A stretch of 5,328 bases of DNA, taken from positions 1 to 5,328 of the forward strand of contig WGAU01000086.1 of the NCBI GenBank assembly GCA_015494645.1, in the 5' to 3' direction. This stretch comes from Aquificota bacterium. Lineage in GTDB: Bacteria > Thermosulfidibacterota > Thermosulfidibacteria > Thermosulfidibacterales > Thermosulfidibacteraceae. The translations under genes were made by a program, and so were the position numbers. Below are positions 1 to 5,096 of this stretch, one piece after another (position 1 is the stretch's first letter; the number at the start of each line of letters is the position of its first letter). The notes under the pieces are model-generated. The model worked only from the letters and a program-made list of their open reading frames with translations, did no database searches and was not told the DNA's origin.

Positions 1-294
1 GTATATGCACCGAGAAAAGTCCACATTGAACTCTACAGGCTGCCTTTCCTTACCTTTGCCCTCACCCTTCAGACTTATACACTGAGCGGGACACACCCTG
101 GCACACTGACCACAAGCTATACACTTGTATCTACCTGTCTCCTCATCCTTTACCAGCCTTATGAACCCTCTGAACCTGGGGAAAGGCTGGAGCTTCTCCT
201 TGGGATACTGCACGGTTATGGGTTTGGTGAAAAAGTAGTAAAAGGTTCTCCTCAGTCCAGTGATGAGATCCTTCATCAACACCTTGGCAACCAT
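1..294 (-). CDS. nuoI: NADH-quinone oxidoreductase subunit I (NuoI), partial, C-terminus beyond left edge
   Basis: NuoI is the ferredoxin-like subunit with two 4Fe-4S clusters (N6a, N6b) that carries electrons through the peripheral arm of complex I to NuoB, on the cytoplasmic face of the membrane. Only the first 98 codons are present, read to the window edge in frame. They show the first cluster motif, CIACGQCARVCP, with cysteines at residues 58, 61, 64 and 68. The first cysteine of the second motif (RCIY, residue 96) lies just before the edge. The basic N-terminus with GLRRTFYYFFTKPITVQYP is typical of the family and packs against the membrane subunits. The start is the ATG at 294-292, four bases after the nuoH stop, with an AAGGGGG-like ribosome binding site inside the end of nuoH. 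It is the last visible gene of the nuo operon. The family call is secure; the missing half is only a window effect. Confidence 0.96.
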   Translation of the reverse strand, partial: MVAKVLMKDLITGLRRTFYYFFTKPITVQYPKEKLQPFPRFRGFIRLVKDEETGRYKCIACGQCARVCPAQCISLKGEGKGKERQPVEFNVDFSRCIY

Positions 295-298
295 CCGA

Positions 299-1255
299 TT
301 ACCCCCTTACCAGCATCATGACCACGCCTGTAACCAAGATGTTAGCCAAAACTATAGGCAGCATAATCTTCCAACCGATCCTCATAAACTGATCGTACCT
401 GTATCTGGGGAAGGTGGCTCTGACCCAGATGAAGAAATAAACAAAGATGAACATCTTTATAAGGAACCACATCCAACCGGGCAGTATAGGACCTTTCCAT
501 CCAGCAAGGAAAACGATGGTGGCAATGGCCGATACTATGAGCATGTTTGCGTACTCGGCAAGGAAAAAGTAGGCAAACTTCATGCCGCTGTACTCTGTAT
601 GAAAACCAGCCACAAGCTCCGACTCGGCCTCGGGCAGATCAAAGGGAACTCTGTTGATCTCACCTAAAGCGGCAATAATGTAAATGACAAAAGCAACCGG
701 TTGATACACAATCAAAGGGATCTTTTGAGCCTCCACAATCTTCACAAGATCCAAAGATCCAGCAATCATCAGAGGACCGATAAGAGAGAAACCCAAAAAT
801 ATTTCGTACGAGAACATCTGAGCAGCAGATCTCAAACCGCCCAGAAGCGAGTACTTACTACCGGAAGCCCAGCCCGCAAGGATTATTCCCATAACTCCAA
901 CGGAGGCTATGGATAGAATATACAGAAGACCAATGTTCAGTCTTGTTATCATAAAGTTCTTATCCACAGGGATAACCGCAAATAGTATCAAAGCACATAT
1001 GAGACAAAGAAGGGGCGCAAAGTAGAAGGTAAGCCTATAAGCCTCAGTAGGAACAATATCCTCCTTGAAAAACAATTTCAAACCATCAGCAATGGGTTGC
1101 AAAAGACCATGGGGGCCCACCCTCATTGGCCCCATTCTCACCTGCATGTGTCCAATCACTTTACGCTCAAGATAGGTGAGATAAGCAACAAACAACAAAG
1201 CCACAGCAAAAATGACGATTATCCTGAGAAGGGCAATTCCTATATCGTACAGCAT
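299..1255 (-). CDS. nuoH: NADH-quinone oxidoreductase subunit H (NuoH, ND1 homologue)
   Basis: NuoH is the membrane subunit that links the quinone chamber of complex I to the proton-pumping arm; it is an integral protein of the cytoplasmic membrane. The 318 residues contain about eight hydrophobic spans, close to the family pattern, and the length is slightly short of many homologues. Family signatures are visible: ERKVIGHMQVRMGPMRVGPHG-type sequence at residues 30-50, SGSKYSLLGGLRSAAQMFSYE at about 131-151, EINRVPFDLPEAESE at 199-213 followed by GFHTEYSG, and the charged C-terminal loop with WVRATFPRYRYDQFM near 277-291. The acidic residues in the middle loop are those the family uses near the quinone entry and E-channel. 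The ATG lies 9 bases after the nuoD stop, with AGGAGG at 1261-1266 overlapping that stop. It directly follows nuoD; genes E, F and G that often lie between are absent. Confidence 0.97.
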   Translation of the reverse strand: MLYDIGIALLRIIVIFAVALLFVAYLTYLERKVIGHMQVRMGPMRVGPHGLLQPIADGLKLFFKEDIVPTEAYRLTFYFAPLLCLICALILFAVIPVDKNFMITRLNIGLLYILSIASVGVMGIILAGWASGSKYSLLGGLRSAAQMFSYEIFLGFSLIGPLMIAGSLDLVKIVEAQKIPLIVYQPVAFVIYIIAALGEINRVPFDLPEAESELVAGFHTEYSGMKFAYFFLAEYANMLIVSAIATIVFLAGWKGPILPGWMWFLIKMFIFVYFFIWVRATFPRYRYDQFMRIGWKIMLPIVLANILVTGVVMMLVRG

Positions 1256-1264
1256 GGCGTCCTC

Positions 1265-2455
1265 CTACCTGTCAACTTCACCCAGCACCACATCTATACT
1301 TCCTATGGCCGCAATTACATCAGCCACCATCTGTCCCTTCACCATTTCAGGAAGGGCAATAAGGTTAGCAAAGGAAGGGGTTCTTATCTTAAGCCTGTAA
1401 GGCTTGTTGCTTCCATCGGATACAATGTAGTAACCCAGCTCACCTTTGGGAGCTTCCGTGGCAAAGTAAACTTCCCCCGCAGGGGGCTTGAAGACCTTAG
1501 GGACTTTGGCCATAACGGGCCCTTCCGTTTTCTCAAGGTACTCAACGCACTGCTTAACTATCTTGCACGACTCTAACATCTCCTTGCGACGCACCAGATA
1601 CCTTGCATATACATCGCATCCATCAAAAACAGCCACTTCAAAATCAAGTTTATCGTAAACCGAGTAGGGATTTGCCCTTCGGAGATCCCAGTTGACCCCA
1701 GATCCTCTAATACTGGGACCGGAAAGCCCCAATGCCAATCCTTTTTCAGCAGAAATCTTTGCCACGTTGACCGTTCTGGAAAGCCATATTCTGTTGCTAT
1801 AAAGGAGATCGTCGTAGTCCTGCACTCTTTTGGGAAAGATCTCGCAAAACTCCTTAACTTTATCCAAAAAGCCTTCCGGAAGATCGTGGGCCACACCCCC
1901 AATCCTATAATAGGAAGTGGTGAGCCTGCCGCCCGTAGCCATCTCAAAAAGATCCAAAACCATCTCCCTCTCGCGGAAACAGTAGAGGAAAACAGTCATG
2001 GCGCCTATATCAAGGGCATGGGTAGCAAGCCAGAGCAGGTGGCTTGAGATTCTGGCAAGCTCTGCCATAAGCACCCTTATATATTCAGCCCTCTCAGGCA
2101 CCTCTATACCCGCCAGCTTCTCCACAGCAAGCACGTAACCAAAGTTCATAGCAGGAGAAGCAAGATAATCTAATCTATCGGTAAGCGGAATGATTTGATG
2201 GTAGGTTCTTGCCTCTGCAAGCTTTTCTGTTCCGCGGTGGAGATAGCCTATTACAATCTCTGTATCAACGATCCTCTCTCCCTGAAGGGCCAAAATGAGC
2301 CTGAGAACACCGTGGGTTGAGGGATGTTGAGGACCCATGTTAACCCAAAGATCCTGGGTCCTTATGTTCTGACGCATAATGTCTTCATCAACCTGTCCCA
2401 AGGAAGTGCCTTTAGCCATAAGCTCCTTAAACTGCTGCTCTTCCTTGACCGCCAT
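1265..2455 (-). CDS. nuoD: NADH-quinone oxidoreductase subunit D (NuoD, 49 kDa subunit)
   Basis: NuoD is the 49 kDa-type peripheral subunit, related to the large subunit of NiFe hydrogenases. Together with NuoB it forms the quinone-reduction pocket of complex I. The 396 residues are full length for a stand-alone NuoD. Visible motifs are GPQHPSTHG at residues 41-49, the family signature LHRGTEK at 72-78, TDRLDY at 92-97, SGVNWDLRR at 252-260 and the canonical C-terminal end LGEVDR. By alignment from memory with Thermus Nqo4, His48 and Tyr97 match the two residues that contact the quinone headgroup; both are kept and their 49-residue spacing agrees. The first 30 or so residues are a polar extension. 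The ATG at 2455 has GAGGAG at 2464-2469, eight bases upstream and overlapping the nuoC stop. NuoC and NuoD are separate proteins here, not fused as in enterobacteria. Confidence 0.97.
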   Translation of the reverse strand: MAVKEEQQFKELMAKGTSLGQVDEDIMRQNIRTQDLWVNMGPQHPSTHGVLRLILALQGERIVDTEIVIGYLHRGTEKLAEARTYHQIIPLTDRLDYLASPAMNFGYVLAVEKLAGIEVPERAEYIRVLMAELARISSHLLWLATHALDIGAMTVFLYCFREREMVLDLFEMATGGRLTTSYYRIGGVAHDLPEGFLDKVKEFCEIFPKRVQDYDDLLYSNRIWLSRTVNVAKISAEKGLALGLSGPSIRGSGVNWDLRRANPYSVYDKLDFEVAVFDGCDVYARYLVRRKEMLESCKIVKQCVEYLEKTEGPVMAKVPKVFKPPAGEVYFATEAPKGELGYYIVSDGSNKPYRLKIRTPSFANLIALPEMVKGQMVADVIAAIGSIDVVLGEVDR

Positions 2456-2467
2456 CTTCTCAACTCC

Positions 2468-3034
2468 TCACAGCTTGTTGTAGTAAGGAAGGTGCTCCTT
2501 GAGCCACTTCTCCCTGTAGCCCGGAGGCCCTTCAAGGGGATAGTCCTTTCTAAGGGGATGCCCTTCCCAATCCTCCGGAAGAAGGATCCTCCTCAGATCG
2601 GGATGGTTGGAGAAAACGATGCCCACCATATCATAGGCCTCTCTCTCAAACCAGTTGGCAGAGGGCCATACGGAACAAACGCTCTCAACTTCCTCTCCCT
2701 CAGCAAGGGCCACCTTCAATCTCACCCTGGTCTTTCTGGAAACAGAGTAAACATGATAAACCACTTCCAAGGGCTTTTCTCTCTTCGGGTAATGAACCCC
2801 AGCTATGTCCTCAAGATAATCGTAGGCAAGCTCTGGATCCTCCTTCAGAAGCTGAGCCACTTTCACTATGTAGTCTTTCTTAACCCGTACAGTGAGCTGT
2901 TCCCTGAAATAATCCAGCTCCTCTATCGCTTCAGGATACTTGGCCTTTATCTTCTTCACCTCTGGAAACTTGTCAAAGTCCACCTGAGGTTTCTGCTCTT
3001 GTTGCTCCTTCTGCCCTTTTTTCTCCTCAGCCAT
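2468..3034 (-). CDS. nuoC: NADH-quinone oxidoreductase subunit C (NuoC, 30 kDa subunit)
   Basis: NuoC is the 30 kDa-type structural subunit of the peripheral arm and binds NuoD and NuoB; it carries no cofactor. The 188-residue protein has the family signature from Glu130 to about Ile150 (EREAYDMVGIVF, then HPDLRRI), followed by LLPEDWEGHPLRKDYPLEGPP at 151-171, which is close to the family consensus. The first 20 or so residues are low-complexity Lys/Glu/Gln sequence with no hydrophobic segment, probably disordered; the folded domain seems to begin near residue 20 (DFDKFPEVKKIK). The ATG is three bases after the nuoB stop, and AGGAGG at 3041-3046, inside the last codons of nuoB, serves as the ribosome binding site. 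This very tight junction argues for translational coupling. The identity is secure from the signature and its position between nuoB and nuoD. Confidence 0.96.
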   Translation of the reverse strand: MAEEKKGQKEQQEQKPQVDFDKFPEVKKIKAKYPEAIEELDYFREQLTVRVKKDYIVKVAQLLKEDPELAYDYLEDIAGVHYPKREKPLEVVYHVYSVSRKTRVRLKVALAEGEEVESVCSVWPSANWFEREAYDMVGIVFSNHPDLRRILLPEDWEGHPLRKDYPLEGPPGYREKWLKEHLPYYNKL

Positions 3035-3037
3035 AGG

Positions 3038-3514
3038 TTACCTCCTGAGAACCTTCATCTGGAAGATCTTTTCCTGTAGCTTTATCACGCCGTACATAAG
3101 TCCTTCAGGCCTTGGAGGACAGCCCGGCACATACACATCCACAGGAACGATCTTATCTACCCCCTGAACCACATGATAGGTATTGTAAATACCACCCGAA
3201 TTGGCACAGGAACCCATGGATATAACCCATCTCGGCTCCGGCATTTGATCGTAAACCTTCCTCAAAACCGGAGCCATTTTCAAAGTAAGAGTCCCTGCAA
3301 CAATCATGACGTCAGACTGCCTTGGAGTGGCTCTGAAAATCACTCCGAAACGATCAAAGTCAAAACGTGAGGCACCAGCAGCCATCATCTCAATAGCGCA
3401 ACAGGCAAGACCAAAGGTCATGGGCCAAAGGGACGATGCTCTGGCCCAGTTAACAACCTTATCAATCATTTCAGTCAGTTTGTTATCCGGTAAGCTCCTT
3501 TCAATCACTCCCAT
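3038..3514 (-). CDS. nuoB: NADH-quinone oxidoreductase subunit B (NuoB, PSST homologue)
   Basis: NuoB holds the terminal 4Fe-4S cluster N2, which hands electrons to quinone at the interface with NuoD. The 158 residues include all four expected ligands: the tandem Cys38-Cys39 in GLACCAIEMM, Cys103 in MGSCANSGG and Cys132 in PGCPPRPEG. The conserved segment RATPRQSDVMIVAGTLT (61-77) and DQMPEPRWVISMG (89-101) are also intact. There are no membrane spans, as expected for a peripheral subunit. The start ATG lies inside the end of nuoA, so the two genes overlap by 10 bases (3505-3514) in different frames. AAAGGAG at 3522-3528, within nuoA, is well spaced for it. This overlap is common in nuoAB pairs and supports coupled translation. 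Related hydrogenase or formate-lyase small subunits share the fold, but the flanking nuo genes and the motif set make complex I the clear choice. Confidence 0.97.
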   Translation of the reverse strand: MGVIERSLPDNKLTEMIDKVVNWARASSLWPMTFGLACCAIEMMAAGASRFDFDRFGVIFRATPRQSDVMIVAGTLTLKMAPVLRKVYDQMPEPRWVISMGSCANSGGIYNTYHVVQGVDKIVPVDVYVPGCPPRPEGLMYGVIKLQEKIFQMKVLRR

Positions 3515-3870
3515 TCCAACGCTCCTTTCGCCCAGGCGTAAATGTAACCCACAAGCAAAATAACTATAAACAGAAACATTTCAATAAATCCCCACCATCC
3601 AAGTTTCTCATACATAACCGCCCAGGGGTACATGAATACCGCTTCCACATCAAAGAGCAGAAAGAGCAGTATGATAACAAAGAACCGAATGGGCACATTT
3701 ACCTTGCCGGGCATCAAAGGGTTGATACCGCACTCGTAAGGAGAAAGCTTCTCATCGTAGGGGGCATTGGGCCTGACTAACCAAGCAACCAAAAGGGTCA
3801 CAGTTCCAAAAGCTAAAGCAATTACGAACAGTATAAAAACTGGGATGTAAGGACTTATATGCTGATACAT
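3505..3870 (-). CDS. nuoA: NADH-quinone oxidoreductase subunit A (NuoA, ND3 homologue)
   Basis: NuoA is a small membrane subunit of complex I that sits beside NuoH and contributes a flexible loop near the quinone chamber. The 121 residues form three hydrophobic spans at about 9-31, 63-84 and 93-114. The loop after the first span has the hallmark YECG with Cys47, the cysteine that is redox-state-exposed in mitochondrial ND3. The second span has the conserved LFLLFDVEAVFMYPWA with Asp74 and Glu76 inside the membrane. The frame stays open upstream to 4038, but I take the ATG at 3870 because AGGAGG lies six bases before it, MYQHISPYIP is a typical NuoA beginning, and a longer form would overlap the divergent gene. 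It is the first gene of the operon, so the nuo promoter should lie in the 105-base gap or just inside the neighbouring gene. Confidence 0.96.
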   Translation of the reverse strand: MYQHISPYIPVFILFVIALAFGTVTLLVAWLVRPNAPYDEKLSPYECGINPLMPGKVNVPIRFFVIILLFLLFDVEAVFMYPWAVMYEKLGWWGFIEMFLFIVILLVGYIYAWAKGALEWE

Positions 3871-3876
3871 GGCCGC

Positions 3877-3882
3877 CCTCCT
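3877..3882 (-). promoter_or_regulatory. Ribosome binding site that fixes the nuoA start
   Basis: On the minus strand this reads AGGAGG, six bases before the ATG at 3870-3868. It is the best match to the anti-Shine-Dalgarno sequence upstream of nuoA and is the main reason for choosing this ATG over starts up to 56 codons further upstream. Confidence 0.85.
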
Positions 3883-3893
3883 ATGTAGTGCCG

Positions 3894-3922
3894 TTGAGGC
3901 AGTTAACACATTGTGATATTCT
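3894..3922 (+). promoter_or_regulatory. Candidate sigma70-type promoter for the rightward gene block
   Basis: TTGAGG at 3894-3899 (four of six matches to TTGACA) is followed after 17 bases by TATTCT at 3917-3922 (four of six matches to TATAAT). The -10 is preceded by TGA, the TGn extended -10 form. Transcription would start near 3929, giving a leader of roughly 47 bases before the ATG at 3976. Spacing is ideal but each hexamer is imperfect, so this is a prediction from sequence only. Confidence 0.4.
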
Positions 3923-3928
3923 TTGCAA
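3911..3928. promoter_or_regulatory. Possible operator: imperfect inverted repeat TTGTGA-N6-TTGCAA
   Basis: TTGTGA at 3911-3916 and TTGCAA at 3923-3928 flank a six-base spacer. The form TTGTGA-N6-TCACAA is the known layout of Rex sites, and TGTGA-N6-TCACA that of CRP sites; here 10 of 12 arm positions fit the Rex form, with a perfect left arm and a four-of-six right arm. The spacer is exactly the candidate -10 hexamer, so a bound protein would block that promoter. A match this short can arise by chance in A+T-rich DNA. Confidence 0.25.
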
Positions 3929-3962
3929 GCAAGAAAAAAGCAAAATTCATCAAAAGTTGTTT

Positions 3963-3966
3963 GGAG
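3963..3966 (+). promoter_or_regulatory. Ribosome binding site for the FMN-binding protein gene
   Basis: GGAG lies nine bases before the ATG at 3976. It supports this ATG rather than the in-frame GTG at 3913, which has no such site and would sit inside the candidate promoter. Confidence 0.65.
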
Positions 3967-3975
3967 ATAATAAAC

Positions 3976-4347
3976 ATGGATTGGAAAAGCTTTCTCAGCA
4001 AAGAAGGCATAGGAATAATGGGAACGAGTAACTCGCAAGGAGAAGTCAACTTAGCCATATATTCTCCTCCCAAAATACTGGATGATAACATCGTGGTATT
4101 TGGAGCCACCCACAGGGTAACTTACAGCTATCTCACAGAAAATCCCAAAGCTATGTTCATGTATATAACAGACAAATGGAACGGTGTAAGGTTGAAATTG
4201 AAACTCATCAAGGTTGAAAAAGAAGGATCTATGCTGGAAAATATAAAAAATGATTTTATCAAGATGGGCTATAATAAGTTAGCAGAAGAAATAAAGTACG
4301 CTCTTTACTTTGAAGTTACCAATGCTTACCCTTTAAAGGGCAGATAA
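3976..4347 (+). CDS. Pyridoxamine 5'-phosphate oxidase-like FMN-binding split-barrel protein
   Basis: This 123-residue protein looks like a small member of the PNPOx-like split beta-barrel superfamily, whose members bind FMN, F420 or heme and mostly act as small cytoplasmic reductases or oxidases. Supporting features are the first strands GIGIMGTSNSQGEVNLAIYS (11-30), the FGATHRVTYSYLTENPKAMF segment (42-61), where the family keeps a turn and helix next to the phosphate of the flavin, and the strand GVRLKLKLIKVEKEG (70-84). It is shorter than true pyridoxine oxidase (about 200 residues) and lacks its C-terminal part, so vitamin B6 synthesis is unlikely; the real substrate is unknown. There is no signal peptide or membrane span. 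The start is ATG 3976, not GTG 3913. It is probably cotranscribed with the downstream LOG-type gene, whose ribosome binding site overlaps its stop codon. It is visibly more A+T rich than the nuo genes. Confidence 0.75.
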   Translation: MDWKSFLSKEGIGIMGTSNSQGEVNLAIYSPPKILDDNIVVFGATHRVTYSYLTENPKAMFMYITDKWNGVRLKLKLIKVEKEGSMLENIKNDFIKMGYNKLAEEIKYALYFEVTNAYPLKGR

Positions 4348-4352
4348 GGAGG
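4346..4352 (+). promoter_or_regulatory. Strong ribosome binding site for a TTG start
   Basis: AAGGAGG overlaps the TAA stop of the preceding gene (4345-4347) and lies six bases before the TTG at 4359. It is the strongest such site on the plus strand here and is the reason for accepting a TTG start; no nearby in-frame ATG competes. Confidence 0.8.
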
Positions 4353-4358
4353 AAAAGT

Positions 4359-5096
4359 TTGGATCTGAAGGAACTACAACTCATTGAGGAGCTAAAAACC
4401 AAACAGGGAGATGTGTGGAGGATACTAAGGATTATGTCCGAGTTCATACAGGGATTTGATGCCCTTCAGCATATCGGCCCCTCTGTAACCTTCTTTGGAA
4501 GCTCAAGAGCTACGCCGGACAACAAATATTACAAGCTTGCAGAAGAAACCGCTTATAGGCTTGGATGCAACGGTTTCAGCATAATAACAGGCGGTGGGCC
4601 AGGTATAATGGAAGCTGCTAACAAAGGAGCCAAAAGGGCTGGCGTAGATTCTGTAGGCCTTGCTATTGAGATCCCCCACGAGGAAGCAACCAACCCCTAC
4701 CAGACTATAACGCTGAAGTTCAGGTACTTCTTCGTAAGGAAAGTTATGCTATTAAGATACGCCCTATCTTACATAATCTTCCCAGGCGGATTCGGCACCT
4801 TTGACGAACTATTTGAAGCGGCAACCCTGATACAAACAGGCAAATCTTATCCCTTCCCAATTATCCTTTTCGGAACTGAGTACTGGCACCCTGTAGTAGA
4901 GTTTATGGAGAAAAACATGCTAAAAGAGAAAATGATTTCTCCAGAGGATTTGAAGCTATTCATCCTAACAGACGATCCCGAAGATGTGGTGGAAATAGTA
5001 AAGGCAGAGGCAAGGAAAAAACTCAAATTTCTTGAAAAGTGCGATATTCAGCCAGACATTAAAAAAGCTTTGAACAGGTATGTATCGGAAAGTTAA
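4359..5096 (+). CDS. LOG family / TIGR00730-type Rossmann-fold protein (possible nucleotide phosphoribohydrolase)
   Basis: The 245-residue protein belongs to the LOG (lysine decarboxylase-like) Rossmann-fold family. Characterised members are phosphoribohydrolases that cut the base from nucleoside monophosphates, including cytokinin riboside 5'-monophosphate in plants and some bacteria; the old label lysine decarboxylase is not supported by activity. Key motifs are both present: GGGPGIMEAANKGA at residues 78-91 and PGGFGTFDELFEAATL at 142-157, with the FFGSSR strand-turn at 45-50 and the basic FVRKVMLLRYA stretch at 125-135. The extra N-terminal helix (1-35) and a C-terminal Lys/Glu-rich helix from about 205 make it longer than the compact members near 190 residues. 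There is no export signal. It starts at TTG with a very good ribosome binding site, 11 bases after the FMN-binding protein gene, and overlaps the next gene by 17 bases. Family is confident; the native substrate is not. Confidence 0.9.
   Translation: MDLKELQLIEELKTKQGDVWRILRIMSEFIQGFDALQHIGPSVTFFGSSRATPDNKYYKLAEETAYRLGCNGFSIITGGGPGIMEAANKGAKRAGVDSVGLAIEIPHEEATNPYQTITLKFRYFFVRKVMLLRYALSYIIFPGGFGTFDELFEAATLIQTGKSYPFPIILFGTEYWHPVVEFMEKNMLKEKMISPEDLKLFILTDDPEDVVEIVKAEARKKLKFLEKCDIQPDIKKALNRYVSES

Larger units (their letters stand above)
3871..3975. promoter_or_regulatory. Divergent intergenic region between nuoA and the FMN-binding protein gene
   Basis: This 105-base gap is the only non-coding stretch of note in the window and must hold control signals for one or both blocks. 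It is A+T rich from about 3901 to 3960. For the rightward gene a reasonable sigma70-like promoter is visible (listed separately). For leftward nuo transcription I see only weak matches, for example TTGCTT followed 16 bases later by GAATAT on the minus strand, so I do not mark a nuo promoter. An imperfect inverted repeat at 3911-3928 and a short dyad at 3904-3918 could be operator sites. Confidence 0.6.

Noticed and set aside
260..667. Open frame of 135 codons on the plus strand opposite the nuoI/nuoH junction
   Set aside because: It is antisense to the NuoH signatures and has low-complexity charged sequence; nothing supports expression.
1097..1576. Open frame of 159 codons on the plus strand opposite nuoH and nuoD
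   Set aside because: It is antisense to conserved coding sequence, has no ribosome binding site and shows no recognisable protein pattern.
1573..1947. Open frame of 124 codons on the minus strand inside nuoD in another frame
   Set aside because: It lies wholly within the conserved NuoD frame and its translation has no family features.
2324..3079. Long open frame of 251 codons on the plus strand opposite nuoC and the start of nuoD
   Set aside because: It is fully antisense to two genes with unmistakable family motifs, spans their junction, and its translation is leucine/proline-rich sequence without domain features. It is a by-product of the codon use on the other strand.
3922..3944. TTTGC-13-GCAAA inverted repeat as a possible terminator or hairpin
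   Set aside because: The arms are only five bases with a long A-rich loop and no following T-run in the sense needed; it lies between two divergent starts where a terminator is not expected.
3913..3975. GTG start 21 codons upstream for the FMN-binding protein
   Set aside because: It has no ribosome binding site, would lie within the candidate promoter, and adds a Lys-rich stretch not expected in the family. ATG 3976 has GGAG nine bases upstream.
3871..4038. N-terminal extension of NuoA by 56 residues
   Set aside because: It would cross the intergenic region and run antisense into the divergent gene. The ATG at 3870 has the strong ribosome binding site and gives the normal NuoA length.
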